DNA of 64,000 bases from Acidobacteriota bacterium (GCA_023410055.1 JAEYQK010000119.1:1-64000); one strand, 5' to 3'. Counted from the first letter of the stretch, positions 53,364 through 61,818 are shown. Numbers and translations are program-made. The notes: generated by a model from the sequence alone, not told the origin.

Positions 53364-56165
53364 ATGCCAAACTACTATCAAAGCTTTCTTGCCTCTGTTG
53401 AGAAGTGGCCTTCGCAAATAGCGGTTGAGCTGGAGCATCCTTCGCGTCCACGCGAGACTTACACATACTCAGAACTGCGGCAGATGAGTGATGCCGTCGG
53501 GGCTTGTCTGAGTGGCAGAGGCGTTCCGCGCGGAACGCGCTGCATCGTCATGGCCGCAAACGGGCCGCGATGGGTTGCGGCGTTCATGGGCACGCTGGCC
53601 GCCGGGATGATTGCTGTCCCGCTGGATACGGCGTTTACGGCGGAGCAGGTGCGAAAGCTGATCGTGGACAGCGGAAGCGTGCTGGCGTTCGCCGATGAAA
53701 AACACTTGGAGATGGTGCTGGACGGGGCGAGGGCGGCGGGAGTCGGTGATGGGTTCACGACGGTTCTGCTGGACGGAGTCGCGGAAGGGGCGACGGTCAG
53801 GTTCGAGGAGATTCTTGATCCCACGTTAGCTGCGCGAACGTGGGGCACCGAGGGCGCGAAGACGTTTGTTCCGGTTGAGACGGAACCGAATGAGACGGCG
53901 GCGATTCTTTATAGCTCGGGGACGACGGGCGATCCCAAGGGCGTGATGCTCACGCACGAGAACTTTCTTGGAGAGACGGGGTCAATCTTCAAGGCGTTTG
54001 AGTTGGGGCCGAAGGATTCGATTTTAGGCATCCTGCCGCTTTTTCACGCGCTGGCACTTGCGATTGATCTGCTGCTGCCGCTGGCGGCGGGGTCGAAAAT
54101 CGTGTTTTTGGAGTCGCTGAATACGGCTGATCTCGTAAGGGTGCTGCCGACTACGAACGTGTTTATCTGCGTGCCGCAGTTCTTCTACCTGATTCATGAG
54201 CGGATTTGGAAAGAGGTAAAAGCGAAGGGCGTGGTTGCGGAGAGAGTGTTCCGGGCGCTGCTGGCAATTTCGGGATTCGCGCGGAAGTTTGGAATCAATC
54301 TGGGCAAGGTGTTCTTCGGGAAGATCCACCGGATGCTGGGGCCGAAGATGCGGTATTTCGGGAGCGGCGGATCGAAGCTGGACGCGGCGGTCGGGCGGGA
54401 GTTTGAGGCGCTTGGGTTCGTGATGCTGCAAGGCTACGGACTGACGGAGACGACGGGCTGCGCGATGTATACGCCTCCGGAACGCATTGATATTGCGACG
54501 ATCGGAATTCCGCTGCCGGGGAACGAGATGAAGCTCCTGAATCTTGAGACGCTGCCGGGGGATTCGCATCCGACGGGCGAGATCGCGATACGCGGGCCGA
54601 TTGTGATGAAGGGCTACTGGAATCGTCCAGATGCAACGGCTGCAGTGCTGGATAGTGACGGCTGGCTGCACACGGGCGATCTTGGGTATATGGACTCGCG
54701 CGGGTTCGTCCACATTACTGGCCGGGCGAAGGAGATCATTGTTCTCAGCAATGGGAAGAACATCTATCCGGACGAAATTGAGGCGCACTACTTGAAGACG
54801 CCGTTCATAAAGGAAATGTGCGTGCTCGGGTTGCAGAGTAAGCCGGGAGAGCCCTATTCCGAGCGGCTTCATGCGGTGGTGGTGCCGAACTTCGAGCTGA
54901 TGAAGGAAAAGAAGATCGTTAACGCGCGGGAGATTCTGCGCTATGAGATCGAGAATCTATCGACGAAGATTGCGAGCACAAAGCGAATTCTGAGCTACGA
55001 GATCTGGCAGGAGGATTTGCCGAGAACGACGACGCGAAAGATCAAGCGGTTCGAGGTCGAGCGGCGGGTTCTCGAGAACCAGGCTAAGGGCAAGATCGAG
55101 GAGAGCGGTGAGGTCGCGCAAGAGCGCAAGCTGACGGCTGACGATCAGAAGTGGCTGGAGACGCCGGAAGTGCAGCGGGCGATGACGGTCATCCGCGGAG
55201 CGTCGAAGACGAAGAAAGAAGATATTCATCCGAACGACAATCTTGAACTCGATCTGGGGCTGGACTCGATGGAGCGGGTCGAATTGCTTGTGGCGGTCGA
55301 GCGGGAGCTTGGGGCGACGCTGGACGATTCGGTGGCGTCGTCGATCTACACCGTGAGAGAACTGGTTGAGGCGGCACGATTCGCTTCGGGGCCGGGACAC
55401 GTGGCGGCGGAGCGTCCGACGTGGGAGGCGGTGCTGCAGGAAGAGCCGGATGATCCGGATGTGCTGAATGTAGCGAAGCCGCACCCAGTCAGCTCGCGCT
55501 TCTGGTTCTCCCTGACGCGGTTAGTGAATCTCGTGATGCGAGATATGTTCGGGTTGAAGGTGGAAGGGCTGGAGAAGCTGCCGAATGGGCCGTTCATCAT
55601 CTGTCCGAACCACCAGAGTTTTCTGGATCCTCCCGGAGTGATGAGTTCGGTGCCGTGGAGGGTGTACAAGGACTGTTTCTATGTGGGGACGAGCGATCTG
55701 TTCGGCGAAGGAGCGTGGCGGCGGATCGCGCGGTCGTTGAACCTGATACCGGTCGATCCGGATGCGAACCTTGTGCCGGCAATGAGAGCCGGGGCGTTCG
55801 GGCTGAGGCATGGGAAGACGCTGGTCTTGTATCCCGAAGGCGAGCGCAGTATTGACGGCGTGCCTAAAACGTTCAAGAAGGGCGCGGCCATTCTGGCTGT
55901 GCACTTGAACGTGCCGATTGTGCCCGTGGCGCTGGACGGTTTCTACGAGGCGTGGCCTCGGAACCACAGATTCCAGAAGGTGGCGAAGCTGAGAATTCGA
56001 TTTGGTGATCCGATTTATCCGAGTCCGAACCCGAAGAATCCCGAAGCGGCGTACGATGCGATCACAAGAGAACTAAAGAACAGAGTCGTTGAGATGTGGG
56101 AGGAGATACACGAGGAGCTGTACCCCGGTGAACACAAGAAATCGGGTGATCTGGTGATCGGGTGA
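53364..56165 (+). CDS. Acyl-AMP ligase, acyl carrier and PlsC acyltransferase fusion
   Basis: The 933-residue protein has three modules. Residues about 1-600 are an AMP-forming acyl-CoA/ACP synthetase: TAAILYSSGTTGDPKGVMLTHENF, LPLFHALAL, MLQGYGLTETTGCAMY, WLHTGDLGYMDSRGFVHITGR and the lysine region TTRKIKRFEV. Residues about 610-690 are a carrier domain with LDLGLDSMERVELLVAVE (phosphopantetheine serine). Residues about 720-930 are PlsC-like with CPNHQSFLDPPG (HX4D) and LYPEGERSIDG. It probably activates fatty acids, loads them on its own carrier and transfers them to lysophospholipid. Residues about 153-162 come from a palindromic repeat, and the last residues SGDLVIG come from another repeat. 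Confidence 0.88.
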   Translation: MPNYYQSFLASVEKWPSQIAVELEHPSRPRETYTYSELRQMSDAVGACLSGRGVPRGTRCIVMAANGPRWVAAFMGTLAAGMIAVPLDTAFTAEQVRKLIVDSGSVLAFADEKHLEMVLDGARAAGVGDGFTTVLLDGVAEGATVRFEEILDPTLAARTWGTEGAKTFVPVETEPNETAAILYSSGTTGDPKGVMLTHENFLGETGSIFKAFELGPKDSILGILPLFHALALAIDLLLPLAAGSKIVFLESLNTADLVRVLPTTNVFICVPQFFYLIHERIWKEVKAKGVVAERVFRALLAISGFARKFGINLGKVFFGKIHRMLGPKMRYFGSGGSKLDAAVGREFEALGFVMLQGYGLTETTGCAMYTPPERIDIATIGIPLPGNEMKLLNLETLPGDSHPTGEIAIRGPIVMKGYWNRPDATAAVLDSDGWLHTGDLGYMDSRGFVHITGRAKEIIVLSNGKNIYPDEIEAHYLKTPFIKEMCVLGLQSKPGEPYSERLHAVVVPNFELMKEKKIVNAREILRYEIENLSTKIASTKRILSYEIWQEDLPRTTTRKIKRFEVERRVLENQAKGKIEESGEVAQERKLTADDQKWLETPEVQRAMTVIRGASKTKKEDIHPNDNLELDLGLDSMERVELLVAVERELGATLDDSVASSIYTVRELVEAARFASGPGHVAAERPTWEAVLQEEPDDPDVLNVAKPHPVSSRFWFSLTRLVNLVMRDMFGLKVEGLEKLPNGPFIICPNHQSFLDPPGVMSSVPWRVYKDCFYVGTSDLFGEGAWRRIARSLNLIPVDPDANLVPAMRAGAFGLRHGKTLVLYPEGERSIDGVPKTFKKGAAILAVHLNVPIVPVALDGFYEAWPRNHRFQKVAKLRIRFGDPIYPSPNPKNPEAAYDAITRELKNRVVEMWEEIHEELYPGEHKKSGDLVIG
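53820..53849. repeat. CCCACGTT palindrome, copy 2, translated inside the acyl-ligase fusion
   Basis: It is the same 30 bases as at 49198-49227, here read in frame as DPTLAARTWGTE within the ligase module, between a surface strand and the A3 core motif (SSGTTGDPKG about 30 residues later). Frame and function appear kept. Confidence 0.85.
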
Positions 56166-56255
56166 AAAAATCGGGTGATTGGGCGATCGGGTGATCGGGT
56201 GATCTGAAATCGCAAAATTGGGAAAATCGGAAGAACGGAGATCGGGAGATCGGAG
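56139..56255 (+). repeat. GATCGGGT-type repeat spanning the end of the acyl-ligase fusion
   Basis: AATCGGGTGATCTGGTGATC starts before the stop and encodes the last residues and the TGA itself. After the stop it continues AATCGGGTGATTGGGCGATC and ends in AGATCGGGAGATCGGAG before the next gene (56258), where it also provides the GGAG ribosome site. Confidence 0.85.
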
Positions 56256-56257
56256 TC

Positions 56258-56725
56258 GTGAGGAAGGTTCTGGAGTTTAGGTTCGCGGTGTCTCTGTTCC
56301 TGCTTTGGACGATGTCGGGCTTTGCGTCAGGCGATCGGAATACGTCACAAGGGAAGACGCCAGAGAAGTGGCTGCCGTCGACAGTCTGTGAACTTATTAA
56401 GAAACCTACAAAGTACGATGGTATCCGAGTCTCACTTCACGCAAAAGTTCTAGATGGGATGGGGCACGGCATCCTTTTAACAGACGATAACTGCAACAAG
56501 GGTTTGCGAATGTTAGCCTCTGGGACCGTTATAGAACGTGAGGATTACACGCAATTTGAGCGCACTTTTTACTCCGCCCGAAGCATCACTCGTAATCACG
56601 AGATTACAGGTGACTTCTATGGCCGATTTGTATACAGGCCGACAGAACCACGGCTCAAGTGGGCGCTTGATGTTGAGCAGATTTCAAACGTAAAAATCGA
56701 ATTCCCGTCGTCAGACTCCAAGTAG
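56258..56725 (+). CDS. Secreted OB-fold-like protein, unknown
   Basis: GTG at 56258 opens 155 residues with a signal peptide (to about MSGFASG). The mature part contains STVCELIKKPTKYDGIRVSL, HAKVLDGMGHGILLTDDNCN and ITGDFYGRFVYRPTEPRLKW, a pattern of strands that suggests a small OB-fold or similar barrel with one Cys pair (C in VCEL and DDNC). I recall similar unnamed secreted proteins in Acidobacteriota. Its ribosome site is within repeat DNA. Confidence 0.6.
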   Translation: MRKVLEFRFAVSLFLLWTMSGFASGDRNTSQGKTPEKWLPSTVCELIKKPTKYDGIRVSLHAKVLDGMGHGILLTDDNCNKGLRMLASGTVIEREDYTQFERTFYSARSITRNHEITGDFYGRFVYRPTEPRLKWALDVEQISNVKIEFPSSDSK

Positions 56726-56885
56726 GGAACGTTCATGGCAGAAAACACGCTGCCGTCCCTGCGGGACTCGTGATATTCCCGCTCTTTACCGGGGGCTTAC
56801 GCCCCCGGCTAACTACTGGCGCCCTTCGGGCTCGAAATCGGTCTGACTGTTTTCCAGATCAGACAATCACTAGATCAGCAGATCA
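56726..56885. repeat. Palindromic and GATC-type repeats between convergent genes
   Basis: CCGGGGGCTTACGCCCCCGG (about 56798-56817) is a hairpin of the same style as those at 48.9-49.2 kb, with GGCGCCCTTCGGGCTC after it. GATCAGACAATCACTAGATC (about 56859-56878) is a diverged GATC-unit element abutting the stop of the CYTH gene at 56886. Confidence 0.7.
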
Positions 56886-57500
56886 CTAGATTGCCTGGCC
56901 CACCTCGTCGAACGTCATGTTCATCGCCGCCGAGCCGGTGCGAGCTTTCCATTCGAAAAATAGGGTCGCGTAATTGCTGGTGATGTAGTCACGCTCGGTA
57001 ATGTCGAGGAGGGCGGCGGTGTGGTCGATCCAGTCGGGTGGGCCTTCGATTTCGGCGATGTTGCCGATGGGGGTTTCGTCGAGGACGACGTGTCCGGTGC
57101 CGTCAGTCCATTCGGCGCGAAATTTTTCGTAGCGGAAAGACGGGGAGTAGCCGAGGGCGCGGATGATGGCGTCGGTTGTTGGGCCGTCGGCGACGATGGT
57201 TTCGAGTTCGGTGCGGGATTTGTGTTTGGATGGGTCCCCCGAGGCATTGTCCTGAGGGTAGGGATTCCTCGCTGTGCTCGGAATGACAATCTTGCTTTTG
57301 TGAGTGAGTATCCAGCGGTCGCCGTATTGGCGGAGGCGGAGGAGTTCGCCGCGGCGGCGGAGTTCTTGAGACGGCGTGTCGTAAAGCGTGTTCACCTCGT
57401 GGGTGCGGGGCGTGATCTCGCGGAAGCCGGTGCTCTTCAGCTTTGACTGGAGCGCGGCGAGGTCGTGGATGATGAACTTGATTTCGACTTCGTTGGGCAT
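56886..57500 (-). CDS. CYTH-domain protein (class IV adenylate cyclase/triphosphatase type)
   Basis: From the ATG at 57500 the protein has 204 residues. MPNEVEIKFIIHDLAAL provides the ExExK signature. VNTLYDTPSQELRRRGELLRLRQ, DRWILTHKSK, YEKFRAEW, GHVVLDETPIGNIAEIEG and the C-terminal strand follow the CYTH tunnel fold. Family members make cAMP or hydrolyse triphosphates such as thiamine triphosphate; which applies here is open. Residues about 70-89 (IPSTARNPYPQDNASGDP) are translated from an intergenic-type repeat and interrupt the domain between strand and acidic ELET segment. Confidence 0.8.
   Translation of the reverse strand: MPNEVEIKFIIHDLAALQSKLKSTGFREITPRTHEVNTLYDTPSQELRRRGELLRLRQYGDRWILTHKSKIVIPSTARNPYPQDNASGDPSKHKSRTELETIVADGPTTDAIIRALGYSPSFRYEKFRAEWTDGTGHVVLDETPIGNIAEIEGPPDWIDHTAALLDITERDYITSNYATLFFEWKARTGSAAMNMTFDEVGQAI
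57236..57292. repeat. CATTCCGAG-type repeat translated inside the CYTH gene
   Basis: On the minus strand the segment runs GTCATTCCGAGCACAGCGAG, then GAATCCCTACCCTCAGGAC and AATGCCTCGGGGGACCC. Repeats opening GTCATTCCGAG and followed by GCGAGGAATC are very common between genes in Acidobacteria and other phyla (recalled, not checked). Here the element sits in frame in a CYTH domain. Confidence 0.75.
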
Positions 57501-57527
57501 CGGGGAGAAGTATAGCAAGGCAGAAGC

Positions 57528-57612
57528 GAGTACCTAGTTACCGAGTACCTAGTACCCAGTTGGGAACTTGAGCGCGATAACTGAGTACTTGGTACCGGTT
57601 ACTAGGTACTTC
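57528..57612. repeat. Long imperfect inverted repeat upstream of murE
   Basis: The left arm (57528-57563, with GTACCTAGTTACC and GTACCTAGTACCCAGTT) pairs with the right arm (57580-57612, AACTGAGTACTTGGTACC and GGTTACTAGGTACTT) around a short loop. It ends about 40 bases before the murE start. The same GTACCTAGTACC units reappear at the end of murF. Confidence 0.8.
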
Positions 57613-57654
57613 CTTTCAGAGTAGCTGGCCAGAAGCTCGGATATAATTTGCGTG

Positions 57655-59172
57655 ATGACCTTCCAACAGATTTTGGACGGGGTGGAAGTCCTGATGCAGC
57701 GCGGAGATGCGGCTGTGTCCGGGATTGAATACGACTCCCGGCGGGTGAAGCCGGGGTGCTGCTTTGTCGCCATGCAGGGCGAGAAGACGGACGGCAACCG
57801 ATACATCGATGCGGCGATTGCGTCGGGGGCGGTGGCCATTGTCAGCGACTCACCGGAAGTGACGCCGAGGGACAAGGTGGCTTGGGCCGTGGTGCGGCAT
57901 GGGCGCAAGGCACTGGCGCGGGTGGCGGCGAATTTTTATGGACGCCCGGCCGAGAAGCTGGCGATCACGGGTATTACGGGGACGAATGGGAAGACGACGA
58001 CGGCGTTCATTGTCGAGTCGATTCTGAACGCGGCTGGTCGCAAAAACGCGTTGCTGGGCACGATTGAGTATCACGTGGCGGGCAAGGTCATTGAGGCGCC
58101 CCATACGACTCCTGAAGCTCTGGAACTCATGCAGGTGTTTGCCGGAGCGGTGAAGGAAGGGGCAACTGAGGCCGTGATGGAGGTCTCGTCACACGCGCTA
58201 GATCAGGCGCGAGTGTATGGGATTCCCTATGACGTGGCGGTGTTTACCAACTTAACGCGGGACCACCTGGATTATCACCGGACATTTGAAGATTACTTTG
58301 GGGCGAAGTCCGTGCTGTTTGAGGGCTGCGGGACGGAGCCTCCACGGGTGAGCGTTCTGAATCTGGACGACTCGTATGGGACGGAGCTGATCAAGCGGGC
58401 GCGGACGAAGAAGCGTCAGGCGATCACGTATGGGCTGGATCGCGGCGATTTCAGGGCGAACAAGATCGAGATGGGGCCGGCGGGCACGCGGTTCGAGATG
58501 ATCACGCCGGAAGCGGAGATTCCGATATGGTCCCGGCTGGCGGGCAAGGTGAATGTGTACAACATTCTGGCGGCGTCGGCTGCGGCCTACGCGAGAGGCA
58601 TATCGGAGCACGATATTGCGGCCGGAATCGCGAAGCTGAAGCGGGTGCCGGGGCGATTTGAAACCGTGAATATGGGGCAGCCGTTCACGGTCGTGGTGGA
58701 CTACGCGCATACGGATGATGCTCTACGTAATCTGACGGCGCTGGCGCGGGAGTTTGTGCTTCATGCGGAGCAGAAAGGGCGCGTGATCACCGTCTTTGGC
58801 TGCGGTGGAGATAGGGACCGGGCGAAGCGCCCGTTGATGGGAGACGCTGCGGGGCGCGGAAGCGATTTTGTGGTGGTCACGTCGGATAATCCTCGAAGCG
58901 AGAACCCGGTGGCGATCATTAATGACGCGCTGCCCGGAGTGCAGCGTTCGGGCGTGAAGTATGCGGTGGAGTTGGATAGGCGCAAGGCGATTACGCTGGC
59001 GATCCGCGAAGCACGGAATGGAGACATTGTTTTGATAGCAGGCAAGGGCCACGAGAAAACACAGACGACACGCGAGGGCGTGTTCCCGTTTGACGATGTT
59101 GAAGTCGCGCGCGAGGAACTGGTTAAGGCTGGGTATGAAGGCGAGCCCGCTGCGGCGGAGGTGCAGAAGTGA
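57655..59172 (+). CDS. murE: UDP-MurNAc-tripeptide synthetase (diaminopimelate-adding type)
   Basis: The 505-residue Mur ligase has GVEVLMQRGDAAVSGIEYDSR (UDP-binding N-domain), ITGITGTNGKTTTAFI (ATP loop), EVSSHALDQARVYGI, FTNLTRDHLDYH and VVDYAHTDDALRN. The VTSDNPRSENP segment carries the DNPR signature (about residues 411-414) that selects meso-diaminopimelate. It adds the third residue of the peptidoglycan stem peptide in the cytoplasm. ATG at 57655 is used; a GTG directly before it is possible. murF starts inside its last codons. Confidence 0.96.
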   Translation: MTFQQILDGVEVLMQRGDAAVSGIEYDSRRVKPGCCFVAMQGEKTDGNRYIDAAIASGAVAIVSDSPEVTPRDKVAWAVVRHGRKALARVAANFYGRPAEKLAITGITGTNGKTTTAFIVESILNAAGRKNALLGTIEYHVAGKVIEAPHTTPEALELMQVFAGAVKEGATEAVMEVSSHALDQARVYGIPYDVAVFTNLTRDHLDYHRTFEDYFGAKSVLFEGCGTEPPRVSVLNLDDSYGTELIKRARTKKRQAITYGLDRGDFRANKIEMGPAGTRFEMITPEAEIPIWSRLAGKVNVYNILAASAAAYARGISEHDIAAGIAKLKRVPGRFETVNMGQPFTVVVDYAHTDDALRNLTALAREFVLHAEQKGRVITVFGCGGDRDRAKRPLMGDAAGRGSDFVVVTSDNPRSENPVAIINDALPGVQRSGVKYAVELDRRKAITLAIREARNGDIVLIAGKGHEKTQTTREGVFPFDDVEVAREELVKAGYEGEPAAAEVQK

Positions 59173-60575
59173 AGCTGCGGTTGGGACGAATTGCGGAGAT
59201 TCTGGGGGCCACGGGTGAGTTCGACGCGAACGCCGTCGCGCAGGGATATTCGCTGGACTCGCGGGGGATCAAGCCGGGTGAGCTGTTTTTCGCCGTTAAG
59301 GGCGAGCGTCTGGACGGGCACGATTTCGTAGAAGCCGCACTGGCAAATGGAGCCGTGGCGGCAGTGGTGAATAGATCGTTTATCGCACCCTCCCCTTCGG
59401 GGAAGGGTGCGGCACCCACGAAGAAACTGATTGTCGTTGACGATACGCTCGCCGCGTTGCAGAAGCTGGCCGCGACCGTGCGGCGAGAGTGGGGCAAGCC
59501 GGTTGTGGCGGTGACTGGATCGGCGGGGAAGACGACGACGAAAGAGTTGATTGCGACCGTGCTGGGGACGAAGTACAACGTCCTGAAGACGGAAGGTAAT
59601 TTCAATAATCACTTTGGGTTGCCGCTGCAGGTGCTGAGATTGGAGCCGGAGCATGACATCGCGGTGATCGAGTTGGGGATGTCGCATACGGGAGAGATCA
59701 CGGAGTTGGCGCGGATTGCGCAGCCGGAATATGGAGTCGTGACAAACGTCGCTCCGGTGCACCTCGGGCACTTTGCGTCGGTGGCGGGAATCGCGAAGGC
59801 GAAGCAGGAGTTGGTTGACGCGTTGCCAGCGACGGGAACGGCAATCCTGAACGCGGATGATGAATATGTTTCGAAGTTCGGGCAGCGGTTTGAAGGCAAG
59901 ATCGTGATGTATGGGATCACGATGCCGGCGGACGTTCGGGCAGAGAGGGTTGAGCAGCGTGGGCAGGACGGGTCAGCGTTCGATGCCGTTGTGGGATGTG
60001 CGAGGCAGGCGGTTGAACTGCCTTTGATCGGGAAACACAACGTTTATAACGCACTTGCGGCGATTGCTGTTGGCTTGCAGCGTGGGATCAATTCTACTGA
60101 TGCGGCTGCGGCGATTGGCGGGATCAAGGCAGTCGACAAGCGTGGGCAGATCATTGAGATTGCTGGCGCGACGGTGATCAACGATTGTTACAATTCGAAT
60201 CCGCGAGCGCTGGATTCCATGGTGGATGCCCTGGCGGGCATGACGCCTGGTCCGGGAGGACGGCGCATTCTTGTTGCGGGAGAGATGCTGGAACTGGGTC
60301 CGGCGGGCGAGGACCTGCACCGACGATGCGGCGTCCATGCGGTGGAACGCGGAGTCGATGTTGTGATCGGCGTTCGTGGACTGGGCAAGGCAATCGTTGA
60401 TGGAGCGCGTCAGAATTCCACGAAGAGCGAGTTTGCTGAGACTCCGGAGATCGCGGGCGAGTGGCTGGCGCGGGAAGTGAAGCCCGGGGATGTCGTTCTG
60501 CTGAAGGCTTCGCGCGGAGTCAAGTTGGAGCGGGCGATCGAGACGTGGAAGGCGAAGCTAGTACCTAGTACCTAA
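59169..60575 (+). CDS. murF: UDP-MurNAc-tripeptide:D-Ala-D-Ala ligase
   Basis: The 468-residue protein starts at GTG 59169, overlapping the murE stop (GTGA). It has YSLDSRGIKPGELFFAVKGER (N-domain), VAVTGSAGKTTTKELIATVL (ATP loop), FNNHFGLPLQVL, VIELGMSHTGEI, PVHLGHFASV and NDCYNSNPRALDSM. It adds D-Ala-D-Ala to the stem peptide. Residues about 73-81 (APSPSGKGA) are translated from a palindrome not expected in the family. The last residues (LVPST) come from a GTACCTAGTACC repeat that also supplies the stop. Confidence 0.95.
   Translation: MKLRLGRIAEILGATGEFDANAVAQGYSLDSRGIKPGELFFAVKGERLDGHDFVEAALANGAVAAVVNRSFIAPSPSGKGAAPTKKLIVVDDTLAALQKLAATVRREWGKPVVAVTGSAGKTTTKELIATVLGTKYNVLKTEGNFNNHFGLPLQVLRLEPEHDIAVIELGMSHTGEITELARIAQPEYGVVTNVAPVHLGHFASVAGIAKAKQELVDALPATGTAILNADDEYVSKFGQRFEGKIVMYGITMPADVRAERVEQRGQDGSAFDAVVGCARQAVELPLIGKHNVYNALAAIAVGLQRGINSTDAAAAIGGIKAVDKRGQIIEIAGATVINDCYNSNPRALDSMVDALAGMTPGPGGRRILVAGEMLELGPAGEDLHRRCGVHAVERGVDVVIGVRGLGKAIVDGARQNSTKSEFAETPEIAGEWLAREVKPGDVVLLKASRGVKLERAIETWKAKLVPST
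59385..59410. repeat. GCACCCT palindrome translated inside murF
   Basis: GCACCCTCCCC, TTC, GGGGAAGGGTGC form a near-perfect hairpin of 26 bases within the UDP-binding N-domain of MurF, in frame. It is of the same style as intergenic CCTTCGGGG units elsewhere in the window. Confidence 0.7.
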
Positions 60576-60608
60576 TACTCAGTACTCAGTACTCAGTACT
60601 CAGTACTC
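60558..60608 (+). repeat. Tandem GTACCTA / AGTACTC repeat at the murF 3' end
   Basis: CTAGTACCTAGTACCTAATA is followed by ACTCAGT units repeated about five times (60574-60608). It covers the murF stop and most of the murF-mraY gap. The first part matches units in the inverted repeat upstream of murE. Confidence 0.85.
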
Positions 60609-60645
60609 AAAAAGAAGTTATCTTCAAAGGAAGGGAAACAGAAAG

Positions 60646-61779
60646 TTGCTTTATTGGCTGCTATACGTACAGCTCTATCATTACTTCAACCCCTTCCGCA
60701 TATTCCGTTATCTGACGTTTCGGACGGTATTTGCGAGCCTGACCGCACTGTTTATGGCGCTGGTTGTCGGGCCGGCGGTCGTGCGGCAATTGCGTGAGTT
60801 CCAGATAGGGCAGTACATACGCGAGGAAGGGCCGAAGGCGCACCAGAAAAAGTCGGGGACGCCGACGATGGGTGGCGTGCTGATCGCGATCGCGATCTTG
60901 GTGCCCACGCTCCTGTGGGCGGACTTGAGTAACAAGTTCATCTGGATTGCGGTGATGTCGACGCTGGGTTATGCAGCGATTGGCTTCACGGACGATTATT
61001 TAAAGGTCGTTCATAAGCGGAACCTGGGGCTGACGGCCAAGAGCAAACTCGGGCTACAACTGCTGATCGGCTTGGGTGTCGGTGTCGTCCTGGTGATGCT
61101 CCAGGGCAAGGGACTGTATTCGACGCACATCATTGTGCCGTTTTTTAAGAACCTGCGGCCGGACTTCGTGATCACTGCGTTTACGCATCATGCGTATTTG
61201 TGGCCGCTGGCGTTTGCGCCGTTCGTCATTTTTGTGGCGTTGGTGATTGCGTTCTCGAGCAATGCGGTGAACTTGACGGATGGGTTGGATGGACTCGCGA
61301 TCGGGTGCACGGTGATCGCGGCTGGGGCATTGACGGTGCTGACGTACGTCAGTGGACATGCGGTGTTTGCGGATTACCTGGAATTGCAGCGGATGCCACA
61401 GGTTGGCGAGTTGACGGTCTTCTGTGGAGCCATGGTTGGCGCAAGCATTGGCTTTTTGTGGTATAACGCTCATCCGGCGGAAGTTTTCATGGGCGACGTG
61501 GGGTCGCTGGCCCTGGGTGGCGCCATCGGAACCGTCGCGGTGATGATCAAGCAGGAATTGCTGCTGCCGTTCATTGGCGGAGTTTTCGTAATCGAGGCGC
61601 TGTCGGTTATCCTGCAGGTGGGGTCGTACAAGCTCAGGAAAAAACGAATATTCAAGATGGCTCCGTTGCACCATCACTTTGAGTTGCTGGGCTGGTCGGA
61701 GTCGAAGGTGATCGTGAGATTCTGGATCGCGTCGTTGGTATTTGCGCTGTTTGCGCTGACGACATTGAAATTGAGATAA
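60646..61779 (+). CDS. mraY: Phospho-MurNAc-pentapeptide transferase
   Basis: The 377-residue protein has about ten membrane helices. Signature segments: QKKSGTPTMGGVLI, IGFTDDYLKVVHKRNLGLTAKSK (the DD pair), NAVNLTDGLDGLAIG, FMGDVGSLALGG and MAPLHHHFELLGWSESKVIVRFW. It makes lipid I from UDP-MurNAc-pentapeptide and undecaprenyl phosphate. TTG at 60646 is the start, with GGAAGGG ten or so bases upstream; no ATG or GTG gives the full first helix. Confidence 0.96.
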   Translation: MLYWLLYVQLYHYFNPFRIFRYLTFRTVFASLTALFMALVVGPAVVRQLREFQIGQYIREEGPKAHQKKSGTPTMGGVLIAIAILVPTLLWADLSNKFIWIAVMSTLGYAAIGFTDDYLKVVHKRNLGLTAKSKLGLQLLIGLGVGVVLVMLQGKGLYSTHIIVPFFKNLRPDFVITAFTHHAYLWPLAFAPFVIFVALVIAFSSNAVNLTDGLDGLAIGCTVIAAGALTVLTYVSGHAVFADYLELQRMPQVGELTVFCGAMVGASIGFLWYNAHPAEVFMGDVGSLALGGAIGTVAVMIKQELLLPFIGGVFVIEALSVILQVGSYKLRKKRIFKMAPLHHHFELLGWSESKVIVRFWIASLVFALFALTTLKLR

Positions 61780-61818
61780 AGCTAACCGCGGATTTCGCGG
61801 ATGATCGCGGATAAGAGA

